Part shown: positions 1-10,600 of the stretch, piece after piece
How the letters are laid out: each line of letters begins with the position of its first letter
Position numbering within the stretch: the first letter of the stretch is position 1
IMG/VR virus record: IMGVR_UViG_3300042397_000282
Coordinates: 1-20,140 of that record
Strand: one strand, 5' to 3'
From: a virus
Length of the DNA: 20,140 nucleotides
Notes under the pieces: model-generated
Database searches by the model: none
The model's input: only the letters and a program-made list of their open reading frames with translations
Told to the model about the DNA's origin: nothing
Made by a program: the position numbers and the translations under genes

Positions 1-158
1 ACGCCCTGAACACCTTGCAGACCTTGGGTGCCAGTGTCACCTTGAACACCTTGTGTTCCTTGCGTAGATTGCGGACCTTGAGTACCTTGAATACCAGTAT
101 CACCTTGAATACCAGTTGTTCCTTGAATACCTTGTAAGCCTTGAACGCCTTGTTCGCC
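1..158 (-). repeat. Third collagen-like Gly-X-Y block, continuing beyond the window
   Basis: From residue 365 the triplets resume (GEQ GVQ GLQ GIQ GTT GIQ GDT and onward) and reach the window edge. One Gly is replaced by Ser at residue 395 (codon TCT at 68-66), giving GPQ-STQ-GTQ. The frame is otherwise undisturbed. Confidence 0.9.
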
Positions 159-1250
159 GTTTCTTACAAATGAAATTCTAAAGTCAGTTCCATTAGTAAA
201 AGCTGTAGAACCACTAATAAATGTTAAACTTACTCTCCAGAATGTTGCTGGAGTTGCATCTGTTACAGGAGCGTCAATTCTAAATGTTGCTTGATCATAA
301 ATGTTAGCGCCATTTACAATCTTCATGTAACCTTTGACCGGACCAGCAACACCTGCTAGTTCAGTCATGATGCCGTCAGTTACAGTAACGCCACCATCGT
401 CTTGGTCGTCAATATACATGACAAGACCAGGAGCAGCCATGTTTGTGCTGCTGAAGCGTACTTTACCAGTTCCTGGATCTGAATTTGCTGTATTATTGTC
501 GTATGTAAAATCGTAAGAAAGCCCGCCGAAATCACCAGCAATACCTTGAATACCTGTATCACCTTGTATACCAGTTGTTCCTTGTGGACCTTGAACGCCT
601 TGAACGCCCTGTGTTCCTTGAATACCTGTATCACCTTGAATACCGGTAGTACCTTGTGGACCTTGCGCACCTTGTGTGCCTTGCAAGCCTTGAATACCTT
701 GTGTACCTTGTATACCGGTTGTACCTTGCAAGCCTTGAACACCTTGGAAACCGCGGAAGCCGCGAGAACCTTGGATACCTTCTTCACCAATTGTACCTTG
801 AAGACCTTGAACGCCCTGTACACCTTGGAAACCTTGAACACCACGGAAAGAACCGATATTTACCCAAACAGTTCCGTCAAAAATCCAAAGTTCATCTAGA
901 AGATCGTCAATTACACCTTCGCCAATATTAGCAGAAGGGAACGCAGCATTTAGCGTTGTTTGTGGATTGTTTGGTGGAGCAACGTTAACGTTTGGAACAG
1001 AACCAATGATTGTAAAACCAGGTCCATAGGTACCTTGTACACCTTGAACACCAGTATCGCCTTGAATACCGGTTGTGCCTTGAGGGCCGGCACCAACTGG
1101 ATTCCATGCTGTTCCGTTTGAAACGTAGATAAGACCATCAGAGCCATAAGCAACGGCGCCTTCGTATGGTGCTGGATCTAACTGGATCGGTACATCTTGC
1201 GGATTACCTTGTCCAATTACTCTACTTCCGCCTATAGATCTAAACGCCAT
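1..1250 (-). CDS. Collagen-like tail fibre/virion protein, N-terminal 416 residues (runs off window)
   Basis: Reading from the ATG at 1250-1248, the frame stays open for 416 codons to the window edge, so the C-terminus is missing. Residues 1-54 form a short non-repetitive head (starts MAFRSIGGSRVIGQG). Gly-X-Y triplets occur at residues 55-78, 137-241 and from 365 onward. The usual triplets are GVQ, GIQ, GTQ and GLQ, with a recurring GTTGIQGDTG unit. Two non-repetitive segments, about 79-136 and 242-364, separate the triplet blocks; the second begins GDFGGLSYDFTYDN and is probably a beta domain. Collagen-like phage proteins are typically trimeric fibres, so a tail-fibre or virion-decoration role is inferred. 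The start overlaps the stop of the 140-residue gene (TAATG), and an AAAGGA Shine-Dalgarno lies 9 bases upstream, which supports this start. One triplet reads STQ instead of GTQ at residue 395. The collagen-like nature is clear; which virion part it forms is not. Confidence 0.9.
   Translation of the reverse strand, partial: MAFRSIGGSRVIGQGNPQDVPIQLDPAPYEGAVAYGSDGLIYVSNGTAWNPVGAGPQGTTGIQGDTGVQGVQGTYGPGFTIIGSVPNVNVAPPNNPQTTLNAAFPSANIGEGVIDDLLDELWIFDGTVWVNIGSFRGVQGFQGVQGVQGLQGTIGEEGIQGSRGFRGFQGVQGLQGTTGIQGTQGIQGLQGTQGAQGPQGTTGIQGDTGIQGTQGVQGVQGPQGTTGIQGDTGIQGIAGDFGGLSYDFTYDNNTANSDPGTGKVRFSSTNMAAPGLVMYIDDQDDGGVTVTDGIMTELAGVAGPVKGYMKIVNGANIYDQATFRIDAPVTDATPATFWRVSLTFISGSTAFTNGTDFRISFVRNGEQGVQGLQGIQGTTGIQGDTGIQGTQGPQSTQGTQGVQGDTGTQGLQGVQG
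531..842 (-). repeat. Long collagen-like Gly-X-Y block (about 34 triplets)
   Basis: Residues 137-241 of the collagen-like protein are an uninterrupted Gly-X-Y run. Most Y positions are Gln, X positions are Val, Ile, Thr, Leu, Phe or Pro, and there are few charged residues (GEE, GSR, GFR and GDT triplets). A 24-residue super-unit starting GPQGTTGIQGDT occurs twice head to tail at residues 197 and 221. The matching DNA is a degenerate 9-base repeat, a likely site for slippage or recombination that would change fibre length in frame. Confidence 0.92.
1017..1088 (-). repeat. Short N-terminal collagen-like Gly-X-Y block (8 triplets)
   Basis: Residues 55-78 of the collagen-like protein read as eight Gly-X-Y triplets (GPQ GTT GIQ GDT GVQ GVQ GTY GPG). 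They carry the same GTTGIQGDTG unit as the longer blocks. Confidence 0.88.
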
Positions 1251-1672
1251 TATACATCATCCTTTTCAGATTGTCCAAGTGTAAACGATAATGTAGCATC
1301 AACGGCTAAATTTGTATCAGCTTTAATTTCTAATAAATCACCAGTTTTGAAGAATTGTCCGTTAAGCGGTAACGGGATAGTGTCATAAGCCGGTATTTGC
1401 AAGTTTCTTACAATAAAAAATACATCATTTTCTATATATCTATAAGCTCGAACATCTACTGAGGCAGTATTAGCTGTAAAATTGCATAGAATTAAAGGCG
1501 AAATAACTTCACCTACACCAGGTTCAACTGTTGTAGATCCACCGAACACAAGTTCAGGTACTTCATACTGAGGTACCTCGATCATTATTTGCCAGTTAGT
1601 CGTTAAGGTAAAAGACTTAGCGACCGGTTTAGCGTCAGGTGACTGACTTGTAACTATAGTTGTAATTGTCAT
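1250..1672 (-). CDS. Small beta-rich virion protein, function unknown (140 aa)
   Basis: This 140-residue protein has alternating hydrophobic strands and no signal peptide or membrane segment. Its middle and C-terminal part (ISPLILCNFTANTASVDVRAY, then IPAYDTIPLPLNGQFFKTGDLLEIKAD) resembles a small beta-sandwich found in marine phage structural clusters. I recognise this type only from general memory of such proteins. It starts with ATG at 1672-1670 inside the TAATG that also holds the stop of the giant gene, and an AAGGG Shine-Dalgarno lies 10 bases upstream. Its own stop is fused in the same way to the collagen-like gene, so the three are probably translationally coupled. A role as connector, capping or fibre-associated protein is inferred from position only. 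Confidence 0.85.
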   Translation of the reverse strand: MTITTIVTSQSPDAKPVAKSFTLTTNWQIMIEVPQYEVPELVFGGSTTVEPGVGEVISPLILCNFTANTASVDVRAYRYIENDVFFIVRNLQIPAYDTIPLPLNGQFFKTGDLLEIKADTNLAVDATLSFTLGQSEKDDV

Positions 1673-4600
1673 TATAGTGATGCCCTTGAGTTAGATGCTC
1701 TTCTTGCAAGTTTTCTTACAGATGATGTAAACGGACGACCTTCGATTCTACCCGTTCTACCATTAATTTTTAGTCCTCTTGCGAAGTACTGGTTGTTTAA
1801 TTCGTCTGATCCTGACCATCTAATACGACCGCCATTTTCAGATAGTACAGAAGCATTTGCTCCAATAGCCGCCCCAACGTTTCTGAAGTTCAATGGTAAC
1901 GCATTTCTGTTAACACCTGCTGAAGCACCGTTAAACTGGTGGGCAATTGATTCAACTAGTGAACCGAATACCAAGAAGTTTGGACGGATTACGCTATCAA
2001 TTAGCACGTTATCAATAAGTTCAGTTATCATTGTTCTTTGAGCAGTTTGTGTTGCTACATTTGTATTTATGTAATCTTTAATACGCCCGTAAGCATCAAC
2101 AAATGACTCAAGAAGGTCTGTGTTATTTTGTCCAGCAGTTGCCCAAGTTGTACCAGTCCAATACCAGATTTCGCCTATGTAACGATTACCACTATTATTT
2201 ATTGGAATAATATATGAGTCCCAACGCTTCATGCCTGTTAATGCATTTCTTATTGTAGAATTTTCTACAGTACCTTTGAATCTTAGCTTGCGCCAATTTG
2301 CAAAAGATGCAGGTGGGTTAAACACTGGGAATACGTGTTGAGCATTGATGTTAAACAACGCACCAGCAAAAGCTCTAGTTGATCTATCTGATCCTTCGCT
2401 AATTACACCACCAGGTAAGTTATATCCACCAGGTCTTCCAGACTTATCTTTAATATCATTCTGTAGAGTTATTAGCAAGTTACCAGCATCACGATAAGTT
2501 TTAGGCAGATCAATAAACTTGTATTCAGAAGTAATAAATCTTTGTACTTCGCGTTGCAGTTTAACTTTGTTATTTGCAAGAATATCTTTAGCAAATACAA
2601 ACTGTCTATTTTCTTCCCACTCAAAGTTTGGATTAATTGTTGGTCCAAGAGCCTTTGGTGTATTATATAACAATGCGTTATAGAAGATTAATCCTAGATC
2701 ATAAGCTTGTGTAGCTTGATCTTGGCTTCCAACTGTTGGTCTTGTTACTTGTCCTTCGTAGCTTCCTGTTACAACCTTGCTTACGATATCGCCAAGTTGA
2801 CGATAAGCTTTAGCAGTTGCTTCTCTTGTATTTTCTGGAATTCTTAAAATGTTATTCCAGAAATAGAAGTCAGCATTCCATCTTGAAGCAAGGTTACCAC
2901 CGTAGTTAAGGTCCCAAGACATAGCATCTAAGATATAACCAGAATCACGACGGCATTTTGCTTTGCTGTAATCAACAATAGTGAAGTTATCTCTTAAGAA
3001 GTCTGTTACGTCATCTGCAAGATCGTTGAGTTGAGCATCAATTGCTTCACCTGCTGCTAGTTCAGCTGCTTGTACCCATGAAGTATCTGGCTCAACAAGT
3101 GCTGGCATAGCATCTAAACTATCTCTACGAATTGCTTCTTCAATAATTCTTACTAGATCTTTTACAGCTTCAGCTTCAACTGCTGTGGCTGGATCATTTG
3201 CAGTGTTTTGTCCAACTTCACCTTCTAGAACGATATTACCAAGCAAGCCAGCTAATTCAACATAGAAATCAGCAGTTTGAATTCGCTGATCGAATGGTAA
3301 AACACTTGTTGCATTGTCAAAGTACATATTTGCGCAAAGTCTTGTTGCGTAGTTTGTACTGTATTGAACATCGTGAGATAGCGCATCTACAATGATACCA
3401 ACATCTCGACGGCATTTCTCTTTAGGATAGCTGATACCGTTATACTCAGTAGAAATAAAGTTGATCATGCTTGTCACTAGAGTTTCTAGCGCGTTATCAA
3501 CAATATTCTTTTCAGTAATAACAATTGATGGCATCCAGTTTTGATTTTCTGGTTCAATTCTAGATGGTAAGTTATTAGGATTGTTATCATCAGCGATATT
3601 TGCAACCATTAAGCCAAGAGCTTTTGCTTCTGTAGCAATTTCTCTTCTTGCAGTAAGGTTTGACATGTCTTGAACAGCTGTATTTCCTGGTGATTTTACA
3701 ACTGGCACGTTGCGAATAACATCATAGATTACATTCGACATTCTTGTAAATGCATTTCTTGTTGCATCTCTTTGGTCAAGAGGTAGCAAGTTTGTCATGT
3801 TTACAAAGTAGATCTGAGCTGCATTCCACATAGCAGCGTTTCCACCATATTGAATGTCGTGAGAGATCGCGTCAACCATGTAACCAACATCTCGGCGGCA
3901 CTTAACTTGATTATACTCAAGATAATCAAAAGTGTCTTGCAGATATTCATTAATGCTTGCTTGTAAAGGTGCTTTACGACCTTCAATGATTGCAACAGAT
4001 GTTTCATAAATGTAATTAACTGCTGCGCCATTAGTAACTTGAGCTTCAACTGCTGCTGGCATTGCGATAACATCACCTGCAGTAATAAGATCTGTTACAA
4101 TGTTTACTAAACCAAAAACAGTATCACCAGTTGCACCAACTACGTTACCAAATGAGGTTACTGGGTCAAGCGCATTTCCTACAGACTTTGTTACTGTTTG
4201 TTTTAGAACAACTTGTCTTGCCACTGTAGCAATGCGACTAAACGCAGCAGCTGTTACTGCTCTTTGATTTACAGGTAGAACTGATTGACCATTTTCAAAG
4301 TATAATCTTGCAACATCTCTCATTGCAACATTAGAACCGTGTTTTACATCATAAGAAGCCGCGTCAATCATGTAACCGACGTCTCTTGAACATTTAGCTT
4401 GGTCATATACAAGACCAACAAAACCTGGTTGGTTAGTAGCAATTTGTCTATTAATCCAAGCTATAGCTTCGGCTTGCAAGAATGTTTTGTTAACTTGCAA
4501 TCCGTCTGTTGCGTTATTGTTACTTGCACCAACATAAGCTGTACCGAATGAGCTGTAAGTTAAACCAGTAGTACCATTTTTCATGATGCTAATAATGTTG

Positions 4601-7600
4601 TCAAAAGCGTTTGTAGCTCTTGTTAATGCAACATCATTTAATCTTGAAAGAACATCTAGTTTAATGTACTTGATAGCTTCGATTGTTTCTGCTAGTTGTT
4701 CGTTAATAACGATGTCTGTTCCAACATTACCAGCTCTGTATGCACGACCGGCATATTTACTTGGATAATCAGAACCAGTTTGCACATCACGCTTAACGGC
4801 GTCTAGAATGTAACCAACATCTCTTGCGCACTTGTCTTCATTGTAAACAAAGTATTTGTCATTAATGAATGCAACAACTTCGTCTTGAATAAGATTCTTA
4901 TTCTTCTGTAAAGACTTACGAGCAAATGTTCTGCTTGGCTCGATCGCCGGTAGCAATGCTGCTGTTGCAGATGGAAGAGGATCTGGTACTTTCTGCAGTT
5001 CATCAAGTGAACCAGTATAATCAGGAATAACTAATCTGTTATCTATTGTTGAAGATACGATGTTAGTAAGAGTCTTAGCTCTAAGTCCTGTAGCAGAATT
5101 AGCAACGCTTCCAGCAACGATCTGTGTAGTAGTGTTACCTGTTGTAGGTGTTACTGTAGTACCTTGAACAACGTCTTCAATAGTATTAGCTAGGTGTTCA
5201 AATGCTAATCTTGTTGGCTCTCTTTGATCGTATGGTAGAATACTTACAGCATTGTTAAAGTAGAATGCTGCTGCATTTGTTGCAGCTCCGTCGCCACCGT
5301 ATTCCATGTCTTCTGTAATAGCATCTATGATAAGACCAGTGTCTCTGTAGCAAAGATCAGTATCAAATCCAAGACCGTTATATTCTTCACGAATAAAGTC
5401 GATAATTTCTCTTTGATATTTAACTGTAGCACCAGAAATTCTCTCGTATTGAGAATTAATTCCTGAGTCATATCCAGTTCCAGCAAGAGTTGGTTCTTTG
5501 ATTTGTGGAATGCCTGTTCCGTATCCAGCGTTTGTGAATGTTTCTGTGAAGTTATCTTCTAAAACAATATTACCAATCGCTTCAAATAAACCAACAACTT
5601 CATTTGCAACAGCAGGAGCAACTGATGGTCTAATTGAATTTGCAATAGCGCTTACAAATGTATGAGCACCTGTATAACCACCAGCAGTACCAACCTGCAT
5701 TGTTAGTGTTGTAGAAGTTGTTTCGTCAATGCGAATTGGTGTATTGAAATATGGGTCTGTTGCTCTTGGGTGAGAAATTTGTACAACAGGTGAACCGCAT
5801 TGGAAAGTAATGCCACCTTCTCTAATTACAACATAATCACCAGCAGACAATGTGTGAGAAGCAACAGTTACTACCATTACTCCAGTTACTGGATTATAAG
5901 TTGCTGTTGTAGGTGTAAGTGCATTGCTAGATGCATTAAATGTTTGTGTTGATAAAGATTCTGGAGTTACAGCTTCTTCTCTTACAATCATTCCAGCTAG
6001 TTTAGCGATGTGCTTATAAGCTGAAGCAGTAATTGGCTTTTCTTCTTCAGCAAGTACGCCTACTGCATTATCGAAATATAATCTAGCATTCTTTAGTGTT
6101 GCTGCATTTGAACCGTGTTGAACATCCCAAGAAATTGCATCAATGAAGTAACCAAGATCTCTTTCGCAATCTGCAACATCATACGTTAGAGATGGATGAG
6201 TATTTGCAATCCAAGCTGTAACTTCTGCTTTTAAGAATGCTTTATTAGCTTGTAATGCAGTTTTTGCTTGCATAGCGTCTTCAGAAACATATGATGTTCC
6301 AAATACGATTGTGTTTGCTGCGCCAACTCCGTTTTGCATAATGTCGATGATTTCATCGAATGCTGCATTAGCTCTTGTTTCACCAGTACCACTTGTGATA
6401 CCTTGAATTTGACCTTTTAGCCAAGTAATAGCGCCTACAGTTTCTGTAAGTTGATTTGTAACAACTTCAGTTGCACTTGCATTGCCTGAACGATAAGCTA
6501 AACCAGCAAATACTGTGTTAACGTTTGCGCCAGTTGCCATATCGCGACGTACCGCATCTAAGATTAGACCAGTATCTCTTGCGCATAGATCTTCTTTGTA
6601 AACAAAGTAATTGTCTCTAATCCAAGCATCAACTTCGTCTTGCAAGAATGTTCTGTTTTCTTGAAGCTTAATAGCAGCATTTCTACCTTGGCGTGTAACT
6701 CCAGAAGGTGTTTTAACTACTCCGCCTTCTTCAGCGCTTACGAATGTATGAGTACCTGTATAACCATTTGATGTTCCTGGGTTTACAGTAATTGCAGTGT
6801 TGCTTACTGATAGAACCTCAAGTGGCATCATGTAGTTTGGCTCGCCAATTCTAGGATGAGAAATCTCAGTAGTACTGCCTGTACCGCTATTAGCACAGCT
6901 AAATACAACGCTGTTAGGCTTAAACTCAATGTGATCGCCAGCAATAAATCCATGATCTTCACCTAAAGTGACAGTCATAGCACCTGTTGTAGGATTATAT
7001 GTTGCGGCTGTAGGTGTATGGAAAGAAGCAATTTTAGCTGGATCTGTCCAGTAGATAGCATTTGTATCAACGCAATCAACTGTTGCACGTACAAATGTAT
7101 GAGCACCAGTGTAACCGTTAGCATTAGCTGCATTTACAGTAATCGTATTAGATGTTACACCAGTAATTCTAACTGGTTGTCTAAACGCTGGTTCGCCAAC
7201 TCTAGGATGAGAGATCTCAACAGTAGTATTTGCAACTGTATTAGCGCAAGAGAATGTAATAGATTCATCTGCAAAAGAAACCCACTTACCAACTGGTAAA
7301 CTATGTTGACCAATTGTGAGTGTCATATCACCACTAATTGGATTATACGTAGCATCTAGAGGTGTAAACTTACCGTCATAGATACCTGCATCACGAATTG
7401 CGTTTGCAGTAGCACTTACAAATGTATGAGCACCTGTATAACCGTTAGCGTTACCAACGTTTACAGTGATTGTAGTAGTTGTCTTTGCTAAGATTGGTAA
7501 AGCGGTATTAAACGCTGGATCTGTTATTCTTGGGTGAGAAATTTCAACAGCAGGAGAACCACACTGGAAAGTAATGCTTTCTTGCTCGATAATAATCGTA

Positions 7601-10600
7601 TCGCCAAGTTGGAAATCATGCGAACCAATAGTAACAACCATAAGACCGGTTACTGGATCATACGCTGCGTTTGTTGGTGTGAACTTATTGCTATTGTTTC
7701 TTGCAATGTCAATGATTTCATTGAAACCATCTTCAATTCTTTTGATTACAATTGGGTCTGTAACAGCATTAACAGTTTCTTGTTTTAAGAAGTCAATAGC
7801 ACCGATTGTTTCTGTTAGCTGTTCATTTACTGCAACTCTTGCAATACCTGAACGATAAGCAATACCGGATTGAATAGAGTTAAAGTTTGTACCACTTTGC
7901 ATGTCTCTTAGTACAGCAGGTACAATATAATTCTTCATATCACGTTGGCACTTAGCACTATTATAGAAGAACCATTCAATATCTGCCCAGTTCATCATGT
8001 AGTTCTGGATAAATTCACGGTTAGCTTGTAATTGCTTACGAGCATTTCTTCTATCTGCACTAATAGCAGCGTTATCACTGAACTCAATTTTTGAACCAAT
8101 AACAACAACTGCGTCGTTTGCAACATCTACAAGAGTGTGTGCTCCATTATAACCAGTTGAACCAACGTTCAAGGTAATAGTTGTTGCAGTTGTAGAGATG
8201 ATTGGAAGTAAAGATTTGAAAGCAGGATCTGTTTTTCTTGGGTGCTTATATTGTAACTGATTGCCGTCTGTATCACACACGAACGTGAATGACTCTGGAG
8301 AAAGAAGAATGTATCTTCCAACTTCAAGAGTATGTGTTCCAAGAGTAATTACAAATTCACCCGTAGCTGTATTATATGCTGCGTCTGTAGGTGTAAACTT
8401 GTCACCTTCAAAATTAAGAATATCAATGATTTCATTAAATTTGTCGTATGCTTCTACAGCAAAGCTTGAAGAAATAGGTCCAACAATCTTGTCTGTTGTT
8501 TGACGAAGTCTTTCATATGCTGCAACAGTTTCTTCACGTTGTGCGCCAATTACATTCTTAGCTGCTTTAAAGTAATACGCATTACCTGCAGTCACAGAGT
8601 TGTAATTAGTATCAAGCATTGTGTCATACTTAACAGCCGGAAGAATAAATTCTCTTATATCGCGTTTGCATTTAACACTATCATAAGCATAGAATTCTTC
8701 GTTATTATCTAACCAATCGATAAATTCTTCAATAATGAATTCGCGGTTGTCTTGTACAAGTTCACGAGCTGCTACTGCAGAACTAACACCAGTGTCTGCA
8801 AAAATAATTGGAGCAGCAAATTCTTCACCATTCTGAAGAACATTCAATGTCTCATTAAGTGAAGCATCAACTCGATCTCTAACTTCTTGGTTAGTATTTT
8901 CGAAGATAAAATTAACAGAATCTTTTAGATGTTCAATAGAACCAACAGTCTCTGTAAGCTGTTCATTAACAACTACATAAGAAATTGGTGAACGATATGT
9001 GATGCCGTTTAGACGACCCCAGTAATTACTATTTGTAGCTACGTCATAACCTGTATTATCTACAATAATACCAGTGTCACGGAAGCACTTATCTGCGTTA
9101 TAACCTTGATAACCTAAACCGCCAGAAGATGTATTTGAAGTTAAGAAGTCGATCATATCATCGATAATTTCTTCTTTGCTTGCAGCAATAGAATCTGCAA
9201 ATGATGTATTAGAAAGAAGATTTGCTTCGTTAGCTGATGCAGGTCTAATGATAACTGTGTTACCACGAGCACGCATTGAGATGTCGCCGAACTGTGAACC
9301 TGAGTTGTTCAAAGTCATTTGGCCACCATCAAGAGCAAAGAACGCTTGACGTGTAAAGATTGAAAGTGAACCAATACCGTTAACACCAGCACCGTTCTTA
9401 GCAACGTAACCTGTACCGTTTTGAGTACGTGGGGTGAAACCGAAGCAAAGTACGTATGTGAATAATGAGTCTGTATCTAGAACAGCACGGTCAGCTAAAA
9501 GACAACCGCCGCCACGACCAACAAGTCTGTTAGGGAAGTCGTCAATACCAACGCTTTCAACGGTACCAGTACCTCCACGTTGAGCAAACAACATGTCACC
9601 TGGACTTACATTACCTTTAAGGTTACGAACATAAATTTGTCTATTTGCGTCAATATCTGTAACGTATGAAATATAACCACTTGCACCACTTGAGAATGTA
9701 ACTTCATCGTCAACTTCAAATAAGTTTTGTGGAGAGTGACCAACTTCTAAATAGAATTCTTGTCCTAAGTCAAGAATTGTGCCTTTTGAGTTAAAAGGAT
9801 TTAATGGTGGTTCAATATCTAAACGATTAAAGTTTGAAAGCTGCGTTGAGTCACGAAGGTAAGGCGAACGTCGAAGAAAAGCACCAGGACGATAAGCAAT
9901 CGCAAATCCACCTTCTGGCTGGTCGAAGTTATCAACTTCAAAGTTCATGTATGAGAAACCTTGAACGTAGCAACCAGAACCAACTAAGACGCCGTTAGTA
10001 CGTTCATAACCTGGTTTCTTCTGAATAACTGTAGCATATTGACCAGCAGTAGATGTCATTGAACAATCGTCTGGTAACATAATTGGCTCATCAACGTAGT
10101 AAGTACCTGGACCTACTGAGATGTGAACAGCATTGTTAAGATCGTTACGGTTGTAAGAACCACCTGCTTTTTCTAAAGCAATTTCTTCAGCGCGCTTTAA
10201 TGTACGAACTGGCTTAAGGACAGTACCAGGATCTCTATCATCACCATCTGATGCAACGTAAACTTTAAGAGCGCTTGCTGTTGTATTTGAAACTTCTTCG
10301 TACAGTTGACGATAAGTCATCTTCTCTGTTTCACCAGTTTTAACGTTCTTTATAGCAAAATAACTATCTTCGTCAAGTAAAGGTTCAAATACTTTAGTAA
10401 GATTCATATCAAAATCTACTAGAGTTGAATCCTCAATAATAGAATTTGCAATATTTGATTCTTCGATATCAGAATTTGAAATAGTTGATCTTTGCTGAGC
10501 TAAACCGTCAGAAGAAGAACTTGAGATCTGAATATTTTGTGCAATAACATTATTCATCGCACCAGTCATGGTAGCGTTTTCTAATACTGGATTAGTAAAT

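Larger units (their letters stand above)
5640..8400 (-). repeat. Five beta-rich cassettes interspersed in the giant protein
   Basis: The cassettes start near residues 1024, 1261, 1365, 1482 and 1848 (DNA starts near 8397, 7686, 7370, 7022 and 5922). Each is about 90-100 residues and follows one plan: (F/L)TPxxAxYNPxTGxMxVTxG, then H-x-hhxGD, then a strand with ITFxC, then (I)SHPRxxDPxFxxPhxI, then TITVNVG and GYTGAHTFV. Each cassette has a Cys in the ITFxC strand. Cassettes 2, 3 and 4 are consecutive with short linkers, and cassettes 1 and 5 stand alone. Confidence 0.88.
2460..9230 (-). repeat. Array of eleven Cys-x-Arg-Asp helical modules plus one degenerate copy
   Basis: Each module of about 140-170 residues reads roughly as: a helix (ALQxNKxFLQxEVxAWI), a short linker with YD, KCxRDxGYhhDAhxxDhxxGxN, then a variable second half. 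The second half has two forms. Form A carries AYRSG and VVNEQLTETVGAIxxLK (modules near residues 792, 1171, 1626, 2210). Form B carries ARLYFxNAxSVLPxxQRxxTxxAFxxIA (near 1766, 2037, 2357, 2521, 2684, 2836; the one near 931 is B-like). The Cys and Arg-Asp persist in all eleven; the twelfth near residue 2987 reads KTYRDAG and lacks the Cys. The copies are well diverged at DNA level, so the array is old. Confidence 0.88.

Noticed and set aside
1-842. CRISPR-like array suggested by the regular short repeats
   Set aside because: The period is 9 bases with no spacers and the repeats are translated as Gly-X-Y triplets, so this is coding repeat DNA.
380-844. Minus-strand open frame of 154 codons rich in Lys and Val (KVFKV repeats)
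   Set aside because: It is the out-of-frame shadow of the Gly-X-Gln triplets; the collagen frame is continuous through the same bases.
546-931. Plus-strand open frames with Leu/Thr/Asn repeats
   Set aside because: They are antisense readings of the 9-base collagen repeat and have no ribosome site or recognisable protein.
7018-7299. Plus-strand open frames antisense to the giant gene (also 7534-7858, 8261-8712, 10568-11386)
   Set aside because: All lie opposite a long, well-supported minus-strand gene and show no family resemblance or upstream signals.
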